DNA of 64,000 nucleotides from assembly GCF_004522175.1 (NCBI RefSeq), contig NZ_SDEB01000004.1:1-64000 (forward strand), in the 5' to 3' direction. The notes below the pieces were generated by a model. The model did not search any database and had not been told where the DNA came from. It saw only the letters and a list, made by a program, of their open reading frames with translations. Numbering within the stretch: position 1 is the first letter of the stretch; each line of letters starts with the position of its first letter. Below, piece by piece: positions 29,486-36,597 of the stretch. This DNA comes from Paracoccus ravus (lineage in GTDB: Bacteria > Pseudomonadota > Alphaproteobacteria > Rhodobacterales > Rhodobacteraceae). The translations under genes were made by a program, and so were the position numbers.

Positions 29486-30391
29486 TCACTCGTTGTTGCT
29501 ATCGGCCTGATGCTTGCGGATGGACTGGATTTCCTCGAGCACGAAATCGCGGAAAGCGGTGACCCGGCGCGAGGCGCGCAATTCCTCGGGGAAGGCAAGG
29601 AAAACCGGCACCTCGCCGGATTCGATCTCGGGCAGGACGCGGGTCAGATTGGGGAAGTCCGCCGTCAGGTAGTCCGGAAGCACGCCGATACCGACATTGT
29701 TCAGCACGCCCTGCAAAACCCCGAAATAGCTGTTGATCATCAAAAGCGAGGGCAGTTGATGGGCCATGAGCATCTGGACCAGCGCGGCCCCGGAACTGAC
29801 CTGCGGGCTGTGCTGGTTCTGGCAGATCAGGCGATGGGCGCGCAGATCCTCGACGACCTGGGGGGTGCCGGCGCGCTCGAGATATTCCGGCGTCGCATAA
29901 AGGCGCATCCGGATATTGAGCAGGCGCCGCCGGATCAGGTCCTGCTGGGCGGGTTCCTTCATGCGGATGGCGACATCCGCTTCGCGCATGGGCAGATCCA
30001 GAACCCGTTCTTCGAGCATCAGGTCGATTTTCAGGTCGGGATAGCGTTCATAGAGCTTCGCCAGTCGCGGCACCAGCCACATCGTGCCAAAACCGGTCGT
30101 GCTGGTCACCTTGAGCTCTCCGGCGACCTCTTCCTCGCTGTCCCTGATCCGCGCGGCAGTGGTGTCGAGCTTGCGTACCATCGACGAGGTCGCCTCGAAC
30201 AGCAATTCGCCCTGTTCGGTCAGGATCAACCCGCGCGCATGGCGGTGAAACAGGGTCGAGCCCAGTGAATCCTCGAGCGCGCGAATTTGGCGGCTGACGG
30301 CGGATTGGGAGAGATGCAGGACATCACCCGCATGGGTGAGTGAACCCGCATCTGCAACCGCGTGAAAAATTCTGAGCTTGTCCCAGTCCAT
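29486..30391 (-). CDS. LysR-type transcriptional regulator
   Basis: A 301-residue DNA-binding regulator. The N-terminal winged helix-turn-helix reads FHAVADAGSLTHAGDVLHLSQ then SAVSRQIRALEDSLG and LFHRHARGLILTEQG, the standard LTTR pattern; a linker helix and a two-lobe effector domain follow (VPRLAKLYERYPDLKIDL, then VGIGVLPDYL). The start at 30391 (MDWDKLRIF) fits the family; a longer frame from 30442 adds 17 residues. It is transcribed away from the indolepyruvate oxidoreductase gene 158 bp upstream, so that gene is the obvious candidate target. The effector is unknown. Confidence 0.9.
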   Translation of the reverse strand: MDWDKLRIFHAVADAGSLTHAGDVLHLSQSAVSRQIRALEDSLGSTLFHRHARGLILTEQGELLFEATSSMVRKLDTTAARIRDSEEEVAGELKVTSTTGFGTMWLVPRLAKLYERYPDLKIDLMLEERVLDLPMREADVAIRMKEPAQQDLIRRRLLNIRMRLYATPEYLERAGTPQVVEDLRAHRLICQNQHSPQVSSGAALVQMLMAHQLPSLLMINSYFGVLQGVLNNVGIGVLPDYLTADFPNLTRVLPEIESGEVPVFLAFPEELRASRRVTAFRDFVLEEIQSIRKHQADSNNE

Positions 30392-30474
30392 GATCCAGCT
30401 TTCTCGTGGCATCAGCCATGCAATTTTCGCAACGCTTACCACATAGGTGCAACGAAAGAATATGCGACAGGTGG

Positions 30475-30508
30475 TTGAAAATTTCTTTATCGGTCAGTTT
30501 TACTGACC
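30475..30508 (+). promoter_or_regulatory. Promoter with a 17-bp perfect dyad over its -10 (indolepyruvate oxidoreductase)
   Basis: TTGAAA (30475-30480) and TTTACT (30499-30504) make a plausible -35/-10 pair with an 18-bp spacer. The perfect inverted repeat GGTCAGT-TTT-ACTGACC (30492-30508) covers the -10 and lies 41 bp before the ATG at 30550. This is the expected place for a repressor. It is not the T-N11-A arrangement usual for LysR proteins, so another regulator may use it. Confidence 0.45.
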
Positions 30509-30549
30509 TATGATGCCTCCATACCAGTCATCGCGCTTGGGAGGGCCAG

Positions 30550-33500
30550 ATGAGTGTGCAGGAATTTTCTCTTTCCGACCGTTTCGACCTGACGAAGGGC
30601 CATGTGCTGTTGAACGGCACGCAGGCTCTGGTGCGTCTGATGCTGATGCAGGCCGCGCGCGACCGTGCGGCGGGGCTGAACACGGCCGGTCTGGTGACAG
30701 GCTATCGCGGCTCGCCGCTGGGCGGTGTCGATCTGCAGATGATGAAATCAGGCAAAGAGCTTGCGGCGGCGCAGGTGCTGTTTCAGCCCGGCCTGAACGA
30801 GGATCTGGCCGCGACCGCGATTTGGGGCAGCCAGCAGGCCGAACTGCGCGGCGAAGGCAAATATGACGGCGTTTTCGCGCTTTGGTACGGCAAGGGGCCG
30901 GGGGTGGACAGGACCGGAGACGTGATGCGCCATGCCAATATGGCCGGGTCGTCCAGGCATGGCGGGGTCATCATGGCGATGGGGGACGACCATACCGGCG
31001 AAAGCTCGACCGTGTTGCACCAATCCGACTGGGCGATGGTCGATACCTATATCCCGGTGCTTTCGCCTGCGGGCGTGCAGGAGATCCTGGATTTCGGGCT
31101 TTACGGCTTTGCCCTGTCACGCTTTGCCGGCGTCTGGACCGGCCTCAAAACGATGAAGGACACGGTCGAGGCGACCAGCGTCGTCAATGGCGACCCGTTC
31201 CGGATGACATTCGTCACCCCCGATTTCGCCATGCCGCAAGGCGGGCTGAACATTCGGCTCGGCGATACGCCGGTCGCGCAGGAAGCCCGGATGATCGATT
31301 ACAAGCGATTCGCCGCCGAAGCCTTTGCCCGAGCGAACCGCATCGACCACCCGGTCTGGTATAAGTCCGGCGCACGGATCGGTTTCGTCGCCGCGGGCAA
31401 GAACTGGCTGGATCTGGTGCATGCGCTGTCGCTTCTGGGCATCGACGAGGCCGAGGCCGACCGTCTGGGCATCACCACCTACAAGGTCGGGCAGACCTGG
31501 CCCATGGACATGAAGAGCTTTCAGGAATGGTCCGAGGGGCTCGAAGTCATCGTCGTGGTCGAGGAGAAGCGCAAGCTGATCGAGGTGCAGGTCAAGGAGG
31601 CGATCTTTGACAATCGCCATGGCCGCCGCGTGTTGGGTTGGAAGCATGACCGCACGCATGAGGAACTGTTCCCGACCCGCTATGCCCTCGACCCGGTGAT
31701 GATCGCCCAGAAACTGGGCGCGATCCTGATCGAGGAGGGGCGCGGAACCGAAGGCATCAAGGCTGGGCTGCAACGCCTGACCGAGGTGCGCCGCAATGAC
31801 AATGCGCCGGAAATTGCGGTTCGGACGCCTTGGTTCTGTTCGGGTTGCCCGCATAACACCTCGACGCGCTTGCCCGAAGGGGCGCGGGCCTATGCCGGGA
31901 TCGGTTGCCATTACATGGTGCAGTGGATGGACCGCGAGACCTCGGGCTTCACGCATATGGGCGGCGAGGGGGCGAACTGGATCGGCGAGGCCCCGTTCAG
32001 CCAGAGATCGCATGTCTTTCAAAACCTTGGAGATGGAACCTATAATCACTCCGGGTCCTTGGCGATCCGCGCCGCCAAGGCGGCAGGGACGAATATCACC
32101 TACAAGATCCTGTTCAACGATGCCGTCGCGATGACCGGTGGCCAGCCCAATGAGGGCGGTCTGACCGCGCAGCAGATCGTCAGGGAATTGCAGGCGCTGG
32201 GTGTCTCGCCGGTGGTCGTGGTCCATGATGAGAAAGAGGAAATCGACCGCGGGCAGTTTCCTTCGGGGCTGCGCTTCGAAGAGCGCGCCTCGATGCTGGC
32301 GGTCCAGAAGGAACTGGAGACCGTCCCCGGTGTCAGTGCCATCGTCTATATCCAGACCTGCGCGGCGGAAAAGCGGCGGCGTCGCAAACGCGGCAAGTTC
32401 CCCGATCCCGACCGGCGCGTCTGGATCAATCCCGAGATCTGCGAGGGCTGCGGCGATTGCGGGGTCCAGTCGAATTGCGTCTCGATCGTGCCCAAGGATA
32501 CGGAACTTGGCCGCAAGCGCACCATCGACCAGTCCAGCTGCAACAAGGACTATTCCTGCGTGAAGGGCTTCTGCCCCAGCTTCGTTTCGGTGCGCGGGGC
32601 AAAGCCCAGGCGGCCAAAGGCTGCGGCACTGGATCTGCCCGCTTTGCCCAGCCCGACGCTGCCCGCGATCACCGGCACGCATAATATCGTCATTACCGGC
32701 GTCGGCGGCACGGGCGTCGTCACGATCGGCGCGGTTCTGGCCCAGGCCGCCCATATTGACGGCAAGGGCGCGGGCATGATGGAAATGGCGGGGCTCGCCC
32801 AGAAGGGGGGCGCGGTCCATATCCACCTGCGGCTGGCCAATGTCCCTGAGGATATCAGCGCGATCCGCGTCGCGGTGGGCGAGGCCGATTGCGTGATCGG
32901 CGGCGATCTGGTGGTGACGGCGGGGGCCAAGACCTTGGGGTTGATGACCAAGGGCCGCAGCGGCGCGGTGGTCAATGATCATGAGATCATCACCGGCGAA
33001 TTTACCCGCAACCGCGATTTTCACATCCCTGCCGACCGCCTGCGCCTGTCGCTCGAGGCCCGTCTGGGCGAGAAGGTGGCATTTCTCGACGCCTCGATGC
33101 TGGCGCTGCGGCTTCTGGGGGATTCGATCTACTCCAATATGCTGGTGATGGGTGCGGCATGGCAGCAGGGCCTGATCCCGCTGAGCGAGGCTGCGATCCT
33201 GCGGGCGATCGAGTTGAACGGGGCCAAGACCGCCGAAAACCAGCGCGCCTTCCAGATCGGTCGCTGGGCGATGGTCGCACCGGCCGAAGCCGCCCGCTTC
33301 CTTGCGCCGCTGGATGATACGGACGCGGTTGATCCCGTCGCCTATCGCGCGGCAAGGCTCGTGGAGTATCAGGGGCCCGCGCTGGCCGAACGGTTCCGGG
33401 CGCTGGTCGGACGCGCCCCGGCGGATCTGCGCGAAAGCGTGTCCGAGGGCTATTACAAGCTTCTGGCCTATAAGGATGAGTATGAGGTTGCGCGTCTGCA

Positions 33501-33945
33501 TCTGACCAGCGCCGCCCAGGTTGCCGATGAGTTCGAGGGCGGGGCCAAGCTGAGCTTTCATCTCGCGCCTCCCTTCATGCCGGGGCTGGATCCGGATGGG
33601 CGGCCACGGAAACGTGAATTCGGCGCCTGGATCTTGCCGCTTTTCCGGCTGCTGGCGCGGATGAAGGGTTTGCGCGGCAGCGTCCTCGATCCCTTCGGCT
33701 ACAGTGCAGAACGCCGGGCCGAGCGGGCGGCCATTCTTGAATATGAATCCGACATGACCGAAATCCTTGCCGATGTGACGCCGGCGACCCTGGCTCTGGC
33801 GCGCGAGCTTGCCGAATTGCCGCTGTCCGTGCGGGGTTATGGCCCGGTCAAGGAGGCCGCCGCGCATCAGGCGGCGTTGCGGCGGCGGGAATTGCTCGAT
33901 GCCTTTCGCAAGGGCGGGACGCCCATGGCGCAGGCAGCGGAATGA
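30550..33945 (+). CDS. Fused indolepyruvate:ferredoxin oxidoreductase (2-oxoacid oxidoreductase)
   Basis: A 1131-residue fused enzyme predicted to convert aryl pyruvates (from Phe, Tyr, Trp transamination) or other 2-oxoacids to acyl-CoA, CO2 and reduced ferredoxin. Order: a pyruvate:ferredoxin-type alpha domain (VTGYRGSPLGGVD near residue 55, GDDHTGESST), a thiamine-diphosphate domain (FCSGCPHNTST near 435, GIGCHYM, and the FNDAVAMTGGQPNEGG metal loop), a cysteine-rich segment CEGCGDCGVQSNC for an iron-sulfur cluster near 630, and a gamma domain from about 710 (GVGGTGVVTIGAVLAQAA) followed by a C-terminal domain of about 200 residues. Divergent from a LysR gene. Confidence 0.92.
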   Translation: MSVQEFSLSDRFDLTKGHVLLNGTQALVRLMLMQAARDRAAGLNTAGLVTGYRGSPLGGVDLQMMKSGKELAAAQVLFQPGLNEDLAATAIWGSQQAELRGEGKYDGVFALWYGKGPGVDRTGDVMRHANMAGSSRHGGVIMAMGDDHTGESSTVLHQSDWAMVDTYIPVLSPAGVQEILDFGLYGFALSRFAGVWTGLKTMKDTVEATSVVNGDPFRMTFVTPDFAMPQGGLNIRLGDTPVAQEARMIDYKRFAAEAFARANRIDHPVWYKSGARIGFVAAGKNWLDLVHALSLLGIDEAEADRLGITTYKVGQTWPMDMKSFQEWSEGLEVIVVVEEKRKLIEVQVKEAIFDNRHGRRVLGWKHDRTHEELFPTRYALDPVMIAQKLGAILIEEGRGTEGIKAGLQRLTEVRRNDNAPEIAVRTPWFCSGCPHNTSTRLPEGARAYAGIGCHYMVQWMDRETSGFTHMGGEGANWIGEAPFSQRSHVFQNLGDGTYNHSGSLAIRAAKAAGTNITYKILFNDAVAMTGGQPNEGGLTAQQIVRELQALGVSPVVVVHDEKEEIDRGQFPSGLRFEERASMLAVQKELETVPGVSAIVYIQTCAAEKRRRRKRGKFPDPDRRVWINPEICEGCGDCGVQSNCVSIVPKDTELGRKRTIDQSSCNKDYSCVKGFCPSFVSVRGAKPRRPKAAALDLPALPSPTLPAITGTHNIVITGVGGTGVVTIGAVLAQAAHIDGKGAGMMEMAGLAQKGGAVHIHLRLANVPEDISAIRVAVGEADCVIGGDLVVTAGAKTLGLMTKGRSGAVVNDHEIITGEFTRNRDFHIPADRLRLSLEARLGEKVAFLDASMLALRLLGDSIYSNMLVMGAAWQQGLIPLSEAAILRAIELNGAKTAENQRAFQIGRWAMVAPAEAARFLAPLDDTDAVDPVAYRAARLVEYQGPALAERFRALVGRAPADLRESVSEGYYKLLAYKDEYEVARLHLTSAAQVADEFEGGAKLSFHLAPPFMPGLDPDGRPRKREFGAWILPLFRLLARMKGLRGSVLDPFGYSAERRAERAAILEYESDMTEILADVTPATLALARELAELPLSVRGYGPVKEAAAHQAALRRRELLDAFRKGGTPMAQAAE

Positions 33946-34010
33946 CATAAGTCATGGCGTTCCCTGGTGGCACGTCCTAAATAGGCGCGTCATCGAGCAG
34001 GAGACCAGTC

Positions 34011-34823
34011 ATGGCAGTAGGCGTATTCGATTCGGGGCTGGGCGGGCTGACGGTTCTGGACGCCATCGCCGCGCGTCTGCCGGATCTGCCGCTGGTCTAT
34101 CTGGGCGACAACAAGCATACGCCCTATGGCGTGCGCGATGCCGAGGATATTTTCAACCTGACCTGCGCGGGGGTTGAACGCCTCTGGGCCGAGGGTTGCG
34201 ATCTGGTGATTCTGGCTTGCAACACCGCCTCGGCGGCCGCGCTGAAGCGGATGCAGGAAACCTGGCTGCCGCCGAACAAGCGGGTGCTGGGCGTTTTTGT
34301 GCCGATGATCGAAGCCCTGACCGAGCGGCGCTGGGGCGACAACTCGCCGCCGCGCGAGGTCGAGGTCAAGCATGTCGCGCTGTTCGCCACACCCGCGACC
34401 GTGGCCAGCCGGGCGTTTCAGCGCGAATTGGCTTTCCGCGCCATCGGCGTCGATGTCGAGGCCCAGCCCTGCGGCGGGGTCGTCGATGCGATCGAGCAGG
34501 GCGACGAGATCCTGGCCGAAGCGCTGGTCACCAGCCATGTCGAGGCCCTGATGCGCCGGATGCCACACCCCGAAGCCGCGATCCTGGGATGCACGCATTA
34601 CCCTCTGGTCCAGGACGCCTTCCAGAAGGCGCTGGGGGAGCAGGTCCAGGTCTATTCGCAGCCCAAACTGGTCGCCGAAAGTCTTGAGGATTATCTGGCG
34701 CGTCATCCGGAACTCGTGGGTTCGGGGACGGTCTCGCGCTTCCTGACGACGGGTGATCCGATCCGCGTATCGGGCAAGGCAACGCAATTTCTGCGCTATC
34801 CGATCAAGTTCGAATCTGCCTGA
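34011..34823 (+). CDS. murI: Glutamate racemase
   Basis: Makes D-glutamate for peptidoglycan. The 270-residue product starts [14 protein letters not shown] and has the two catalytic cysteines in their usual contexts, [11 protein letters not shown] (about residue 70) and [11 protein letters not shown] (about residue 195), plus GDNKHTPYG near residue 35. The short gap after the oxidoreductase gene (65 bp) contains a weak dyad but no clear terminator. ccmE follows after 18 bp, so murI probably leads the ccmE transcript. Confidence 0.94.
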   Translation: MAVGVFDSGLGGLTVLDAIAARLPDLPLVYLGDNKHTPYGVRDAEDIFNLTCAGVERLWAEGCDLVILACNTASAAALKRMQETWLPPNKRVLGVFVPMIEALTERRWGDNSPPREVEVKHVALFATPATVASRAFQRELAFRAIGVDVEAQPCGGVVDAIEQGDEILAEALVTSHVEALMRRMPHPEAAILGCTHYPLVQDAFQKALGEQVQVYSQPKLVAESLEDYLARHPELVGSGTVSRFLTTGDPIRVSGKATQFLRYPIKFESA

Positions 34824-34841
34824 ATAAGACGGTGTTATAGT

Positions 34842-35285
34842 ATGAAATCGCTCAAGAAAAGGCGTCGTATCCAGGTTCTCGTTGCGGCTGCGATCGCTTT
34901 GGGCATCGCGGTCGGTCTGATCGGCTACGGCTTTCGCGATGGCATCAACCTTTATCGCTCTCCCAGCCAGATGGCCGATAACCCGCCCGCAGTGAATGAG
35001 GTCTTTCGACTGGGCGGGCTGGTCGAGGACGGCACCTTGATCCGTGGCGCGGGCGAGACCGTTACTTTCCGCGTGACGGATGGCGGGGCCTCGGTGCCCG
35101 TGCGCTTTGCCGGTGTCCTGCCGGATCTCTTTGCCGAGGGGCAGGGCATGATCGGCACCGGGCAGATGCAGGACGGAATATTCGTCGCCTCGGAAATCCT
35201 CGCCAAGCATGATGAGAATTACATGCCCAAAGAGGTCATCGATTCGCTCAAGGAACAGGGTGTCTACGAGGACCCGAATTCCTGA
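34842..35285 (+). CDS. ccmE: Cytochrome c maturation heme chaperone CcmE
   Basis: Membrane-anchored periplasmic protein that binds heme covalently and hands it to CcmF/CcmH. The 147-residue protein has a basic N-terminus, one transmembrane helix (VLVAAAIALGIAVGLIGYG), an OB-fold domain, and the heme-binding His123 with Tyr127 in LAKHDENYMP. It follows murI by 18 bp. The rest of the system I late genes, ccmF and ccmH, lie 1.3 kb downstream, separated from it by a muramidase-holin pair. ccmABCD are not in the window. Confidence 0.95.
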   Translation: MKSLKKRRRIQVLVAAAIALGIAVGLIGYGFRDGINLYRSPSQMADNPPAVNEVFRLGGLVEDGTLIRGAGETVTFRVTDGGASVPVRFAGVLPDLFAEGQGMIGTGQMQDGIFVASEILAKHDENYMPKEVIDSLKEQGVYEDPNS

Positions 35286-35301
35286 TGCAACGCACCCCCG
35301 G

Positions 35302-35317
35302 TTAGGGAAGCGTTAAC
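35302..35317 (+). promoter_or_regulatory. Near-consensus CtrA box upstream of the muramidase-holin genes
   Basis: TTAG (35302-35305), seven bases, TTAA (35313-35316): one mismatch to the CtrA consensus TTAA-N7-TTAA. The right half extends to GTTAAC, matching the longer form reported for Rhodobacterales. It lies in the 74-bp gap after ccmE, 44-58 bp before the muramidase ATG. ctrA itself is at 53.4 kb in this window. Confidence 0.5.
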
Positions 35318-35359
35318 CCCCCGAAGCCAGCTTTTCCGGATGCATGCGGAGGGCTGAAG

Positions 35360-35971
35360 ATGAAGACTGTCGAGCAGATCGCGCGCGAGATCGTCACGCG
35401 CGAGGGTGGCTATGTCAACGATCCCGACGATCCGGGCGGCGCGACGAATTACGGCGTCACCCTGACGACCTTGCGTGGCTTGGGCGAAGACGGCAATGGC
35501 GATGGCAAGGTCGATCTTGAGGATCTCAAGGCGCTCGACCGGGCCGATGCGCAGCGGATTTTTGTCACGCATTACTTTCGCAAGCCTCGGTTGGGCGAAT
35601 TGCCCGAGCCATTGCAACCTTCGGTTTTCGACATGCAGGTGAATGCGGGGGCCAATGCGGTCAAGATCCTGCAGCGCCTGCTGACCCGGATGGGGTTCGC
35701 GACCAATCCGGACGGCGTGATCGGCCCCCAGACGATCGAAGCCGCGCGCCTTGCCCAGATCGCTGCGCGCGATCATCTGGCTGACGCCTATGGCATCGAG
35801 CGGCGGAATTATTACTACAATCTGGCCGATGCCCGACCGGCCAGCCGCAAATACGCCCGCAGCCAATCCGGCGGCAAGGGCGGCTGGATCCTGCGCGCCG
35901 AGGAATTCATCTCGGCCCGATACCACCTGACACTGACGGAACATCAGGCGAGGACTGCCGCATGGGGATGA
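35360..35971 (+). CDS. Holin-associated N-acetylmuramidase (GH108 endolysin)
   Basis: A 203-residue peptidoglycan hydrolase. The glycosyl hydrolase 108 signature is at the N-terminus: catalytic Glu15 in TREGGYVNDPDDPGGATNYG, then a short DGNGDGKVDLEDL stretch resembling a calcium-binding loop, and a C-terminal peptidoglycan-binding region (LLTRMGFATNPDGVIGPQT). No signal peptide is present, so it would need the downstream holin to reach the wall. It has a good Shine-Dalgarno (GGAGGGCTGA). In R. capsulatus a homologous-type pair lyses GTA-producing cells; whether this pair does so is inference. Confidence 0.88.
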   Translation: MKTVEQIAREIVTREGGYVNDPDDPGGATNYGVTLTTLRGLGEDGNGDGKVDLEDLKALDRADAQRIFVTHYFRKPRLGELPEPLQPSVFDMQVNAGANAVKILQRLLTRMGFATNPDGVIGPQTIEAARLAQIAARDHLADAYGIERRNYYYNLADARPASRKYARSQSGGKGGWILRAEEFISARYHLTLTEHQARTAAWG

Positions 35972-36513
35972 TCGACCGTTTCCTGAATGCCTCGGGGGCC
36001 GTGACCACGGTCAGCAATGCCGCGACCGGGATGGCCGAGGTGTTTCGTGAAAATGCCACCCGGCGCATGGAACTGGACGAAGAGGCCCATGCCCGGGCGT
36101 TGAGCCAGATGGGCGCGGAATTCGCGCTCGCGCCGCAGGGCTGGTTCGATGGGCTGATGAACGGGATGAACCGGCTGCCGCGTCCCTTGCTGACGCTGGG
36201 AACGCTGGCGCTGTTCGTCTATGCCATGGTCGAGCCGGTGGGGTTCGGGTTGCGGATGCAGAATCTGAACCTCGTTCCCGAGCCGCTCTGGTGGCTGCTT
36301 GGCGCGATCATCAGCTTTTATTTCGGCGCGCGCGAGGCGCATTACTTTCGAATCCGGCCCCGAACCGTTCCACCCGCGACCGAGACTGAGACCGAGACTG
36401 AGACTGCGACTGCGGGCGCTGCGGCGCTGCGCGCGACGCCCTCGCCGGTCCAGGACGAATTTGCCGATAACGCGGCTCTGAGGGATTGGGTGGCCTCTCG
36501 CGCCTCGATCTGA
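35962..36513 (+). CDS. Holin family protein (3TM type) with Thr-Glu repeat tail
   Basis: A 183-residue membrane protein of the holin_3TM family, overlapping the muramidase gene by 10 bp (ATG 35968 is an alternative start, overlapping the stop as ATGA). A helical N-terminal part (AATGMAEVFRENATRRMELDEE) precedes two clear hydrophobic segments, PLLTLGTLALFVYAMVEPVGF and PLWWLLGAIISFYFGAREA; a third is weak. The tail carries repeated Thr-Glu pairs encoded by GAGACY hexamers, then VQDEFADNAALRDWV. It should permeabilise the inner membrane for the muramidase. ccmF begins 84 bp downstream. Confidence 0.85.
   Translation: MGMIDRFLNASGAVTTVSNAATGMAEVFRENATRRMELDEEAHARALSQMGAEFALAPQGWFDGLMNGMNRLPRPLLTLGTLALFVYAMVEPVGFGLRMQNLNLVPEPLWWLLGAIISFYFGAREAHYFRIRPRTVPPATETETETETATAGAAALRATPSPVQDEFADNAALRDWVASRASI
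36376..36414 (+). repeat. In-frame hexanucleotide repeat in the holin gene
   Basis: About six imperfect copies of GAGACY, degenerating to GCGACT, encode the Thr-Glu repeat in the holin tail. The unit is a multiple of three, so slippage would change tail length without a frameshift. Confidence 0.7.
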
Positions 36514-36597
36514 CGCGAATGCGACATCAAGGACGGCGGCGGGGCTGGTCTGGCCCCGGCGTCGTCGCTATCTTCGCCTCAACAGCCGGAGGAGAAG

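Noticed and set aside
29356..29562. Possible 68-residue gene on the plus strand with GGGAGG before ATG 29356
   Set aside because: The protein has no motif, runs antisense into the LysR 3' end, and the GGGAGG is better read as the complement of the minus-strand CCTCCC motif.
31117..33948. 943-codon minus-strand frame inside the indolepyruvate oxidoreductase gene
   Set aside because: Lies wholly opposite a gene with thiamine-diphosphate and iron-sulfur motifs; the antisense product has no motifs.
33942..33955. Dyad ATGAC-N4-GTCAT between the oxidoreductase gene and murI
   Set aside because: Only five-base arms, overlapping the stop codon; likely by chance and no T run follows.
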